The position numbers and the translations under genes were made by a program. Of a DNA stretch of 64,000 nt, positions 50,101-56,070 are shown piece by piece (the first letter of the stretch is position 1; every line of letters begins with the position of its first letter). The notes beneath the pieces are model-generated. The model did no database searches and was not told the DNA's origin. It saw only the letters and a list, made by a program, of their open reading frames with translations. This DNA is from Atopsyche davidsoni (taxonomy: Eukaryota; Arthropoda; Insecta; Trichoptera; Hydrobiosidae): the NCBI GenBank assembly GCA_022113835.1, contig JAILWY010000030.1, forward strand, positions 1,364,001 to 1,428,000. The letters run 5' to 3'.

Positions 50101-52468
50101 TTCTATTACTATTTTATGTATAATAATTAGAATTTCTTACTCTGCAGTTATTATTTGTGTCAAATGCAGTTAATTATTTGTGTCTGTGAATGTGGTAGAT
50201 CCTTAATAGTAACCAACAATAAAGATCACAAAATGAATCATGCCTAAATATTGTTTCTGTAGTATAATAAGTTTATTGTGTATTAAGCTATATCCTAGTG
50301 GGGGTTTCAGTTTCCGATAATTTGAAAATCAGGATAATTTTCATAATATATCGGTTCTAGCGCACCATTCTAGGATTTAGTTTGGTTATTATTTGTTAGT
50401 GAGAGTATACCAAAAGAGTGAATAAATAGAGCGGGTCGTTACGTAATCTACAATCCAAGAACCATTGAGTTCTGGCAGCCAAAATGGTCACTAGAACTTA
50501 ATGTACTATTCTTGTGTTCACCTCAACACTTTAAGACCTATCTACCAATTAACACCTGAGTATCAGTAATTGAACCCAAAGTTGATTACTGTGCAGTTTT
50601 AACACAACTATCATTTCTAGTAACATTTTCAAAAAGGTTGTAGGTTTATTTTGGTTTCTTAACTAAAATGTGGCCTAACGATGGTGGTCTTAGGTTTGAA
50701 TCTGGTTGAGTTTTATAAGTGCTCTAAATTATTTAATTGTCTTACTACAAAAGGAAGAAAAACCTTTGAAAAAATCTGATGTGGGTTATCTGTGATTTTT
50801 GATTGACATATCAAGTGGACTGACCCCAATTGTTTCTGAATATTTGCTACTGCTTGCTTGTCTACCTTTTCCTATGTGACTTTCTATTCTTACAGAGTAG
50901 AGTAGAGTTATTATAGATTTATCATGCTCAGATCATATATCTCCTGCTTATGGAATAATAGTGAAAATAAATCTTTTAACTATTGTCATCAAAACTTATG
51001 AATATATTTAATTTTAAGTGTCATATTATAGGTATAACTTGCGTAACAATAAATTACCTAATAAACCATAAGTTGGTCTATTACTTTGCAGTTTTGATCT
51101 GGATCTTATTCTCTATGTGCTTTGCAGTTACCTGTTGCCAGAGCGCGGACGGAGTGTCAAGCAGAAGACGGCGGTGTCACGGCGCACACTGTCACCACGC
51201 TGGGAGCACTGCTTCCTATATCGCGGTGTAACACTGCCCGAACTGCAGCAGCGCGCTCTGGAGCTTAGTGTGTGGGACCGCGACCGCCTCAGCTCCAACG
51301 ACTTCATGGGAGGCATTCGCTTCTCACTTGGAACTGGTCAGTATTGCCTCGATAAGATTTAATTTAATATACATAAGCACAATTTTTTTTTTTAAACTCA
51401 AGTAGTCATTAGGACACATTGCTCTGATGAAGCAATGGTATTCTAGAGATAGTAGGGAGACCTATTGTATGACCAAGGAGGAGATGAATATATTAGATCT
51501 AGTTATTATGTGGGCCTACTACGAGAAGGATTTCAGAGACAGAGAGAAGTGGGGAGGCCTTTATCTAGTGAATAGGCAGTGTTTGATGGTGATATGTAAG
51601 CAACACATATTTGCTTGTCTCTACATCCCTTGTTTGTGAATTTTTCAGTTATTTATTTGGTATAACTTGTATTCAGTGTGTAAGATTGCATGCTCAGGTA
51701 CAAGACGCATTGTATGCTATTTGTTGCCAGGGATAAACCGTTAATATTGTATTATATTGGACATGATGGTCAAGTGATTTTTATGTCTTAAGAACAATAA
51801 CCGTATGTTGGTCGTTAAAATTTCAGAATTAGCAAGCTCTTAATTAATACCTCACATGGATTTAAAAAAACAATTTTTCTCTGATTTGCGTTTTAGATCA
51901 AACTTAAAAATAGTAAATTGATGATAACCAGTCTAGCCTGAGTGTGACTCGGGCAAATTGTGTTCCGACTTGTCAGTAGTGATTTGCTTGAGCCAAATGT
52001 ATCGTTGTATTTGTTTTTATTGACTAAACTGAGTGTTCGGGCAGTCTTGTTTCGACTTGCTTTCGATTTTTTGCAGCGTCAATATTTATATTTACAAAAT
52101 TTAGTTGATTGCAGTTAGTCACCATGTAACGTCATAGTCTCAGCGCATATTCTAACTTCATATATTGCCAAAATGAAACTGTTAAGTTGTTAAACTTGAA
52201 TCTATGCAATGTACATTAGATAGCTTTGTGATCACTGTTCAATTTTATCAATCTTTCAGAACTTAGTAAATATATTAGGCATTTTGATGTATGCTCACTG
52301 CAGTATTGTTTTTAATTAAAAAATAACTTTTCAGGCGTACACATGGGTGCTCAAGTCCAGTGGATGGACAGCGTCGGCAAGGAAGTGTCTCTGTGGCAGA
52401 CCATGATGCAGCGACCCAACTTCTGGGTAGAGGGATCCGTGCCCCTCCGCTCATCTCTCAACAATTAG
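1..52468 (+). CDS. btsz: Synaptotagmin-like protein (bitesize orthologue), long isoform, 5' end outside window
   Basis: Tandem C2-domain protein of the synaptotagmin-like (Slp) family; the fly member bitesize links membranes and phosphoinositides to the actin cortex through Moesin. Exons seen: 1-2191, 47657-47814, 48579-48773, 49232-49486, 49910-50094, 51128-51336, 52335-52468 (stop TAG 52466-52468). Junction phases are 1,0,0,0,2,1 and every junction keeps the frame, giving 1,108 residues here. Residues 1-700 are a Ser/acidic low-complexity linker. C2A and C2B follow, with the loop-1 SDPYVK motif in C2A and WDRDRLSSNDF in loop 3 of C2B. The N-terminal Slp-homology (Rab27-binding) region would lie upstream of the window. 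Exon structure was read by eye. Family assignment is firm; the gene symbol is by orthology and less certain. Confidence 0.9.
2192..7603 (+). other. btsz giant intron, first part (2192-47656 overall)
   Basis: The first 5.4 kb of a 45.5-kb intron is AT-rich and mostly featureless. The open frames here are short and AT-driven. One GC-richer stretch (about 3612-3839) keeps a 75-codon open frame and is discussed as a finding. A degenerate tRNA-like fragment lies near 6650-6715. No exon with convincing flanking splice sites was found. Confidence 0.6.
6655..6712 (-). repeat. tRNA-related SINE-like fragment (degenerate)
   Basis: On the minus strand the piece reads with a B-box-like GGCTCGATTCC preceded by GTGAGCTCAAATGCTCGATG, which loosely resembles an A box. 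It does not fold into a full cloverleaf that I can trace, so it is taken as a tRNA-derived repeat head, not a tRNA gene. Low confidence. Confidence 0.25.
7612..8022. mobile_element. hAT-type MITE with 8-bp target-site duplication
   Basis: A 411-bp element begins CAGGGGCTCCCAAACT and ends AGTAGCTCCAACG-type reverse repeats, finishing TTTGGGAACCCCTG, so its ends are imperfect inverted repeats. It is flanked by ATCTAACC (7604-7611) and GTCTAACC (8023-8030), an 8-bp duplication with one mismatch, as expected for the hAT superfamily. The interior shows further GGACCCCCTG/CAGGGGGTCC-like repeats and no coding capacity. Non-autonomous; mobilisation would need a transposase from elsewhere. Confidence 0.8.
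8031..10589 (+). other. btsz intron segment with GC-rich islands
   Basis: Intronic. GC-rich patches at about 8080-8170, 8510-8700 and 9240-9390 interrupt AT-rich sequence. The 8510-8700 patch holds nested inverted repeats (GGGTCGCC at 8620-8627 with GGCGACCC at 8687-8694, enclosing a second hairpin). A short (CA)n run lies at about 9424-9440. No exon is supported. Confidence 0.5.
8648..8683. repeat. Perfect 11-bp inverted repeat (hairpin)
   Basis: AAAATCCCTTC (8648-8658) is the reverse complement of GAAGGGATTTT (8673-8683), with a 14-nt loop. It is nested inside a second inverted pair, GGGTCGCC/GGCGACCC. Likely transposon-derived or a palindromic leftover; role unknown. Confidence 0.7.
10590..10834. 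repeat. Dispersed repeat family A, copy 1
   Basis: About 245 bp that recur at 42732-42980 in the same orientation. Shared blocks include CTTCATCAA, GAGGTTGGCGACCATTTCAC, CAGTGTTCATGGTTTTCTAA, TAGCATTATTAT and AGATCTGATACT. The copies differ by substitutions and short indels, which fits an old interspersed element. No protein was recognised in it. Confidence 0.75.
11662..11691. repeat. Perfect 13-bp palindromic hairpin
   Basis: TAAAATCCTGTTG (11662-11674) and CAACAGGATTTTA (11679-11691) are exact reverse complements around a 4-nt TAAA loop. Perfect arms of this length are unusual in decaying intron sequence. It may be a recent small foldback element or a structured RNA element. Confidence 0.8.
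12868..12987. repeat. Two (AT)n microsatellites
   Basis: Two TATATATA tracts of about 25-28 bp at roughly 12868-12895 and 12958-12987, separated by about 60 bp of unique sequence. Confidence 0.9.
15723..15785 (+). repeat. tRNA-related SINE-like fragment
   Basis: It contains CCAGGCCGCGATAGCACG, which recurs with small changes at 22862-22920 (CCAGGCCGCGATAACCGTGG) and, inverted, near 28795-28860 (CCAGGCCACGTAAGCCGTGG). The related copies carry a B-box-like GGATTC(T/G)AATCCCA. Read as decayed members of one tRNA-derived family. Confidence 0.4.
15824..15978. repeat. Direct repeat, copy 1 (partner at 16207-16395)
   Basis: It starts AACCTCTCCGCACAGTGGGC and shares a diverged body with the later copy (ATCAAACTC versus GTCAAACTC blocks, then a TTTTTTT-G/T-CGT run). 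The copies are about 380 bp apart. The second copy is more GC-rich, so the first has probably decayed. Confidence 0.6.
16207..16395. repeat. Direct repeat, copy 2
   Basis: It begins AACCTCTCCGCACAGTGGGC, matching 15824 onward. A GC-rich island (16030-16200) with a TGACGTCA octamer at 16147 lies just before it. Likely a local duplication or two insertions of one element. Confidence 0.6.
16862..17386. mobile_element. MITE with TAGTGATGGGC-type inverted ends
   Basis: The left end reads CTAGTGATGGGCACAGTCGA and the right end, reversed, reads CTAATGGTGGGCGTAATCGA; these are imperfect inverted repeats. Sub-terminal ATCGATT/AATCGAT blocks recur inside. The ends resemble hAT-like non-autonomous elements, but no clean target duplication could be seen. 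The 525-bp element separates two GC-richer islands (16730-16861 and 17387-17560). Confidence 0.55.
17387..18290 (-). other. GC-rich islands with minus-strand open frames (unresolved)
   Basis: Two stretches, 17387-17530 and 17868-18280, are open on the minus strand with purine-rich first codon positions. The longer one is open for about 135 codons ending at a TGA near 17868-17870. No convincing splice acceptor or ATG was found, and the + strand also shows partial open frames here. It could be a decayed retrocopy, a nested gene fragment or a conserved regulatory island. See findings. Confidence 0.3.
18291..21688 (+). other. btsz intron segment
   Basis: AT-rich intron with GC-richer patches at about 18640-18760 and 20500-20710. 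The second patch carries a TGACGTCA at 20680-20687 and minus-strand open frames. No exon is supported. Confidence 0.45.
21689..22388. mobile_element. hAT-like element, decayed, with nested fragment
   Basis: The left end carries GGGCTCCCAAACTTTATGAA and the right end TTGACCACTTTGGGAACCAGTG. These are related inverted ends of the same general type as the MITE at 7612. Internal GTAGACCCCC and GTCGATATTGACC blocks fit this family. It is about 700 bp long, without a recognisable transposase and without a clear target duplication. Boundaries are approximate. Confidence 0.6.
21799..21854. mobile_element. Tigger/pogo-like terminal fragment nested in the hAT-like element
   Basis: Read on the reverse strand it begins TACAGTAAAACCTCGATATA and repeats a TATAACGGA motif twice. 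This is the style of Tc1/mariner-Tigger (pogo) terminal repeats. Only one end is evident, so it is a fragment. Confidence 0.5.
22862..22920 (+). repeat. tRNA-related SINE-like fragment
   Basis: CCAGGCCGCGATAACCGTGG is followed by a B-box-like GGATTCTAATCCCACC. Together with the copies at 15723 and 28795 it suggests an old tRNA-derived SINE. Not a functional tRNA: no complete acceptor stem. Confidence 0.4.
22921..27584 (+). other. btsz intron segment, AT-rich
   Basis: Mostly featureless AT-rich sequence, with a (TA)n microsatellite at about 24512-24541 and a GC-rich patch at about 24770-24920. A TGACGTCA octamer is at 27473-27480. No exon is supported. Confidence 0.5.
24512..24541. repeat. 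(TA)n microsatellite
   Basis: About 30 bp of alternating T and A. Confidence 0.9.
27585..27660. repeat. 38-bp tandem duplication
   Basis: Two head-to-tail copies (27585-27622 and 27623-27660), each beginning TTAACTAGATTTTTATTTAT and ending with AAGATTCA(A/C)AATGG, with only a few differences. Confidence 0.9.
28795..28880 (-). repeat. tRNA-related SINE-like fragment
   Basis: On the minus strand: CCAGGCCACGTAAGCCGTGG then GGATTCGAATCCCAACTGTG, a perfect GGATTCGAATCC B-box core. It is the best-preserved member of the group with 15723 and 22862. Confidence 0.45.
28881..31071 (+). other. btsz intron segment, AT-rich
   Basis: Very AT-rich, with a (CT)n/(TA)n microsatellite at about 29618-29655. 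Long AT-driven open frames (for example 29196-29546) have no coding character. Nothing else seen. Confidence 0.6.
31087..31374. mobile_element. Short retroposon relic (RTE/SINE-like) with target duplication
   Basis: A 288-bp insert with a CATACATACAAACATACAAA tail is flanked by CTATTATGATACTAG (31072-31086) and CTATTATTATAGTAG (31375-31389). These match at 13 of 15 positions and look like a diverged target-site duplication. The TAGCCCGTCAC start and the ACATACAA tail resemble RTE-derived non-autonomous elements common in arthropods, Lepidoptera in particular. Assignment is by resemblance only. Confidence 0.5.
31390..34377 (+). other. btsz intron segment with two GC-rich islands
   Basis: Islands at about 31990-32330 and 33355-33540 stand out from AT-rich intron. 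The second contains a 45-codon ATG-to-stop frame on the + strand (33398-33535). No splice-supported exon was found. See findings. Confidence 0.45.
34610..34690 (-). repeat. Possible tRNA-derived SINE head
   Basis: On the minus strand TTGGCTCAGTCGTTAAGTCT matches the tRNA A-box pattern, and GAGAGGTTCCCGATTTAG, about 25 nt later, is a weak B box. The surrounding GC-rich island (34430-34690) could be the body of the element. Confidence 0.35.
34691..40738 (+). other. btsz intron segment
   Basis: AT-rich intron. A degenerate tRNA-like piece lies at about 38409-38475 (minus), one copy of a dispersed repeat near 38876-38970, and TGACGTCA octamers at 38620-38627 and 40039-40046. No exon is supported. 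Confidence 0.5.
38876..38970. repeat. Dispersed repeat family B, copy 1
   Basis: It carries TCTTACAGAGTGGTGTGGTT followed by ATAGACTCGTCGTG. Related copies occur at about 45690-45785, 50885-50965 and 61868-61930, the last inside an intron of a protease gene. Old, diverged interspersed repeat. Confidence 0.6.
40739..41084. repeat. Tandem duplication, period about 179 bp
   Basis: Two head-to-tail copies. Each starts TATCGAATTTGATAGT and ends TCGCAAACGGTGTTACGCAA (ends at 40910 and 41083). Substitutions are scattered, so the duplication is not very recent. Confidence 0.9.
41085..42731 (+). other. btsz intron segment
   Basis: Intronic, with a GC-richer patch at about 41420-41540 and a short (TA)n run near 42518. 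No exon supported. Confidence 0.5.
42732..42980. repeat. Dispersed repeat family A, copy 2
   Basis: Same-orientation relative of 10590-10834, sharing GAGGTTGGCGACCATTTCAC and CAGTGTTCATGGTTTTCTAA. It lies just upstream of the promoter-like island of the short btsz isoform. Confidence 0.75.
43110..43480 (+). promoter_or_regulatory. CpG-rich island, probable promoter of the short btsz isoform
   Basis: A strongly GC- and CpG-rich block sits in AT-rich intron about 0.7-1 kb upstream of the ATG at 44152. It contains an initiator-like CTCAGTTAGG (A at 43201). Open frames on the minus strand across it are short and look like composition effects. Inference: it drives transcription of the alternative first exon. 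No TATA box was seen. Confidence 0.45.
44133..44150 (+). promoter_or_regulatory. Short upstream ORF before the internal btsz start
   Basis: ATG CTT CTG GCG TGC TAA ends one nucleotide before the ATG at 44152, in a different frame. Such an arrangement could lower translation or require reinitiation. Confidence 0.5.
44152..52468 (+). CDS. btsz: btsz short isoform from an internal start (C2A-C2B with a private N-terminus)
   Basis: The private exon runs 44152-44641. It ends with one base of a codon before G|GTACGG, the same phase 1 as the donor at 2191, so it joins 47657-47814 and the remaining C2 exons in frame to give 541 residues. The private part (163 codons plus one base) includes a basic RPRNRKPPKG stretch followed by FYCCPCCGKGG, then a polar region; no known domain. 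If the intron is not spliced, the frame stops at TAG 44680-44682 (176 residues). Kozak context is good (A at -3). A six-codon upstream ORF (44133-44150) ends one base before the start. The splice is inferred from phase and consensus only; a stand-alone gene ending at 44682 is the alternative. Confidence 0.6.
44687..44747 (+). ncRNA. Strong intronic hairpin next to the alternative donor
   Basis: GCATCGAGGTGGTG (44689-44702) is the exact reverse complement of CACCACCTCGATGC (44732-44745). Two more pairs (one G-T) extend it outward. Inside, ACTGGGAG (44710-44717) can pair with CTTCTAGT (44723-44730) around a 5-nt loop. The result is a hairpin of about 60 nt, 47 bp downstream of the donor at 44642. 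It could control splicing of the short isoform or be a small-RNA precursor; both are inference. Confidence 0.5.
44761..47656 (+). other. Last part of the btsz giant intron
   Basis: AT-rich, with a GC-rich patch at about 45190-45350 and a family-B repeat at about 45690-45785. It ends at the acceptor TTATTTCCAG/ATGATG (47656/47657). Nothing else seen. Confidence 0.6.
45690..45785. repeat. Dispersed repeat family B, copy 2
   Basis: Diverged copy with GTGTGATTATAGACTTCTTG and GGTTGGATGTCTTCTGCTC, matching the 38876 copy. Confidence 0.5.
47657..47814 (+). CDS. btsz: btsz exon: Pro-rich link to the C2 domains
   Basis: Flanked by TTTCCAG and GTACTT. It enters in phase 1 and leaves in phase 0. It encodes DDVSSADLSGS, a Pro/Ala-rich stretch and DDIDRLVALHQNRSGLQ. 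It is the first exon common to both predicted isoforms. Confidence 0.88.
48579..48773 (+). CDS. btsz: btsz exon: C2A, first half
   Basis: Flanked by ATTTTTCAG and GTATAG, phase 0 at both ends, 65 codons. It encodes VEFGLLYNYKMGALEINVKR and loop 1 ending VDTKRNRSDPYVK, the most conserved C2 signature. Both loop-1 Asp ligands are present. Confidence 0.93.
49232..49486 (+). CDS. btsz: btsz exon: C2A, second half
   Basis: Flanked by TGTTTCAG and GTGAGT, 85 codons, phase 0. It starts VYLLPDKSKAGKRKTKVRKH, the basic strand after loop 1, and has loop 3 as VWHADMFGRNDFLGEV. The first loop-3 Asp of the usual D-x-D is His here, so calcium binding is probably weakened. Confidence 0.93.
49910..50094 (+). 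CDS. btsz: btsz exon: inter-C2 linker and start of C2B
   Basis: Flanked by GATTTCAG and GTAATT, ends in phase 2. It encodes the linker TEQFEEQQGSKGDL and the first C2B strands up to NGLCDVFCK. The usual first loop-1 Asp is replaced (ATKPNG). Confidence 0.92.
50885..50965. repeat. Dispersed repeat family B, copy 3
   Basis: TTCTTACAGAGTAGAGTAGA then TTATTATAGATTTATCATGC; diverged relative of the 38876 copy, within a btsz intron between the C2B exons. Confidence 0.5.
51128..51336 (+). CDS. btsz: btsz exon: C2B core
   Basis: Flanked by CTTTGCAG and GTCAGT. It enters in phase 2 and leaves in phase 1. It encodes YLLPERGRSVKQKTAVSRRT through VWDRDRLSSNDFMGG, with all three loop-3 Asp ligands kept. 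The GT-CAG donor is weaker than the others. Confidence 0.92.
52335..52468 (+). CDS. btsz: btsz terminal exon and stop
   Basis: Acceptor TTTTCAG/GCGTAC, phase 1. It encodes the last C2B strand and the C-terminal helix region (WQTMMQRPNFWVEGSVPLRS) and ends SSLNN-TAG at 52466-52468. Confidence 0.92.
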
Positions 52469-54950
52469 TAATCCCTCGTCTGGGCTTCAAGTCTTCTTAT
52501 TGGGCGCTTATACTCTGTGCCTTATCGTTTGAAGTATTTATATGATTGCAAAGCTTTTAGAAGAAAAAAAAATTTTAAATAAAGCTTCTCACTACTACCA
52601 AAAATCAAAATGTTAAAATGATGCTCAACTTACTCTCGATTTGGTTAGTAAGATTCATATGAGAGACAAAGAATGACCAAACAGCATTTCAGGGTACGTT
52701 GCATAATTAAGAGGTTATTACACAGTATTTCAACTTTTTATATCTATAAATTTTTTGTTTAAATATCTATTTTTCTTCAGTTTAAATTTTTCAGTCTTAA
52801 TATAATTGTGTAGTTTTTTGTTTCCTCCAAAACATTACCTGAATGCTTTGCAACAATAAATAAATGATTTCATCCGTTAAGTCGCTTTGTAACTTCAAGT
52901 GTATCTGTTACTGAGAGGTAAAATGTCATAAGTCATGAATAGACATTGTAAATCAGTGTTACAGCACTATAGCTCTCAGCAGTAGATACAAAGATGATAA
53001 TTTGAGTATTTTTAATCCCTCGACCCCATCGACAGTGACAACGTGATACATTAATTGTAAGAGATATTTAAAAGGCTTTTACTAATACAGTCTGTCAAAA
53101 TAAATGTTTATATTTAATCAGAAGTTATCCCCTAGAATTCGAATAAAAGCGTTTTTATTTCTGGCAATAGCGACTGCCTTGCAAGTCCAGAGCGAAATGG
53201 ACCCGTCAGACAAATCGCTTGTTATGTCTAAGCATCGGCTGTTTGAAAAACTTGCAGATATGCCTATCGGACGTTAGCGTAGAAAACTTTGCAATTGTTG
53301 TAAAAGTAACGATGGAGGTTAGCTGGGGAGCTTGAGGCCGATTCGCCTGTCTATTGTCCCATTGTTACTGTTGGATCTGTAAACTTTAGCACGGTTGGAT
53401 AGTTGCTAAGTGTTTGACTGATTAGAAGAGAGTTACTTGTAAATATGAGTGAATAATGCAACGATCAAACAAGGCAATATTTTAATTTTTACTAATTTGT
53501 ATAAAATCACTAAAAAAACTTTTAAAAACTTGTATTGTTATTTGATAAAATGTATATTTTTAAAGATCTCTAAAGCAATATATCCTTCTGCGTTGATTTT
53601 GAACTGTGTAAATGGGAGAGTGTTGTGCTTTTTATTGTGTATATTGTTCTTTTTACATTGTGTATTTTTTTAAAAAATGTGTTTTTGTTATGTGAAGAAA
53701 TATTTGTTTTTCTTGCCACAAAATGAAAAGAATGCATCAGTTTTATAGAAGTATATTATCTTTCCCATTGAATATTATTAAACATAAAATGGCTGTTTTC
53801 ACACAGAAAGGAATTAAGCTGAGAGTAACATTGATTATTTATAAAATCTCTATATGAGCCTGTACTATTCAAATCGTCAAATTTCAAAAGGCGCTCTAGA
53901 TGAAAATAAAAGTGAACATTTGATTTCCATCCTGTATTTAAAACAAAAATCTTTTGAACTTCGTTTATTCAATAATTGGAACCAAGAACATCACGAGAGT
54001 TTCTTAACTTACGTAATAGGCGAAATGTTTTGAGCTAATTTACTATGCGAACATATACTCCCAAAAAGCATTACTATAATTTACACACATCACAACTATA
54101 TTTTGTCTGTCATTACGAATATTTCAAATACATCATAACAAAAATTATAGAAATTTGCCAAAAAGGAGAACATTTCAAATATTGCTGTTATAAAATAGCT
54201 CCACAAATAATTTCCAATTTTTATTGCCTTTTTGTATATAAACTTAACAATTAAACAATTGTCCTTAAGGATTATCTCAACAAAACTAGTAGAGCCAACA
54301 CTGAAGGACTTTCCTGTCCTGCAGCAGTTGTAACTTTGTACATAGACTTTGGCGTGACAAGCTTGGGTTGACAACTATCAGATAGTGATCAAAACTTAGT
54401 TTACAGTTCAAGGGTTTCTACCAGTGTGATAATTGATAACTTAGGGACTTACATTTACAGTTCTCTTCTTTGTTGTTGGTCTTCGGCTGGTTCCTTTCTG
54501 CATACTGGATATGAAAACATAAATTTTTAATCCAACTCGTTGACTTGTAATATGTATAGACCTGTATTATCTTTTTTTTTTTTTTTGGAAAACTCATTTA
54601 TAAATTTGATTTTTGTAATATTATATAATCAAAGCTTTTTTTACAATTGACAGAACAGCAGGGTATGAACACATGATGTATAGACAATATTTTTGAAAAT
54701 GTATAGAGATAACATTTGAGGGTTCACATTCCACTTAAATAATTTCCTATGAATATATAAAATCTAATTACTAATGACGTCTCTGGAACACTTGAATATC
54801 AGCAGTTGTGGATGATCGTGGTAGATGATAGCCTAAATGTGATTAGAAAGTACATGTAAACACCATCACTCATGTGATACAAATATAGTTAAGTATAATA
54901 TTTTATAGTGTAAGTGTAATGTATTTATACAAAATATTTTTTATAATAAA
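52469..54950 (+). other. Probable btsz 3'UTR
   Basis: AT-rich sequence with AATAAA hexamers at 52579-52584, 52855-52860 and 54945-54950. The transcript end could be any of these; the extent to 54950 is a guess from the absence of other features and the last strong hexamer. Short and long 3'UTRs are possible. Confidence 0.35.
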
Positions 54951-55999
54951 TCATGTTTAAAATAATGTTTTTTTTACTGAAAATAATTTGATACTATTTG
55001 TTTATGATCCATAAAATTATAGCTGATAACAATTTAATAAAAATAGAGATTGAGAGTCTTGGCTGCTATGGAACTCTTTGACTGGAATCATGGATCTTTC
55101 GTGATCGACGTACTTATAAATTTAAAGACTGCAAACTCCACTTGTATCAAAGCACCAGTATATATGCAGATATATGATCGGCCTGACTTCAGAGACTTCC
55201 ATAGCAGCTATGTTCTCAATCTCTCTCTTTTCTATCAGATGGTTTATCGGGATATTTGATTACCAGGGGATGGTCAATTCTGGATGGATGGACAACAGTA
55301 TACGGGCAAGCAGTAGTGTTACGTAAGAGATCAAGCAGTATAGTCTACTCTGGTGTCCATGGGGAGAATCTAGTAGTTAAGTATCTACAATAGATTGAGA
55401 AAAGATTACCAGAGAGCTTAAGTATTTATGATAGGCATTATCAATTATTTACAATAATCGATTCATTCTAATGCATTTAATAATGAATTCGTCAGGAAAT
55501 TGTTAACAAAAAAACAATTGAAAATAGTGAATTGATAAAATGTACAATTTGTCAATCAAATCACAGACACATTCAACAGCTTGGTAAACACTGTTCAATG
55601 CAAAGAATACACATGCTATCTTGAGACCTATTCAAGTGAACCGGGTGGCTGGTGTCTGGTATTGTGTAGGATTACATAAAACTTGCTTAGTTCAGGAGAG
55701 CGCTGTGAAATAATGACTTCCAATTGAGGAAGAAAATAGATCAAAGATAGTTTTAAATTTCTTTGCCTGCAAATTTAACCACGTTTCAATAAAGGAATGT
55801 GTGTATAATAATTTACTAATATGCCCGTAATGGGTAATAAATACGCATCTGATTGACTAATCCATAACTTAGATATGTAGAATAATTATCTCAAGGTTCA
55901 AGATTTCTATAAAATATGTCAATAAAGAATAATCATGCTTGATTATTTTATCTTATCTTATAAGTTTTAAAAATGCTTATTTATCTGTTTAAAAAAATC
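54951..55999 (+). other. Intergenic region between btsz and the proteases
   Basis: AT-rich. An open frame at 55050-55259 has a more coding-like look than its surroundings, but no homology or splice sites were recognised. Nothing else is supported. Confidence 0.45.
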
Positions 56000-56025
56000 A
56001 TAAATAGATTTCAATTAATCAGTCA
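56000..56025 (+). promoter_or_regulatory. Possible core promoter of the first protease gene
   Basis: TATA-like ATAAATAG at 56000-56007 and an arthropod-type initiator TCAGT at 56019-56023, about 50 bp before the ATG at 56071. The TATA-to-initiator spacing (about 20 bp) is shorter than usual, so this is tentative. Confidence 0.3.
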
Positions 56026-56070
56026 GAAAACTACTTTATAAGGTACCAGATTAATAAGTTGAGAAGAAAA

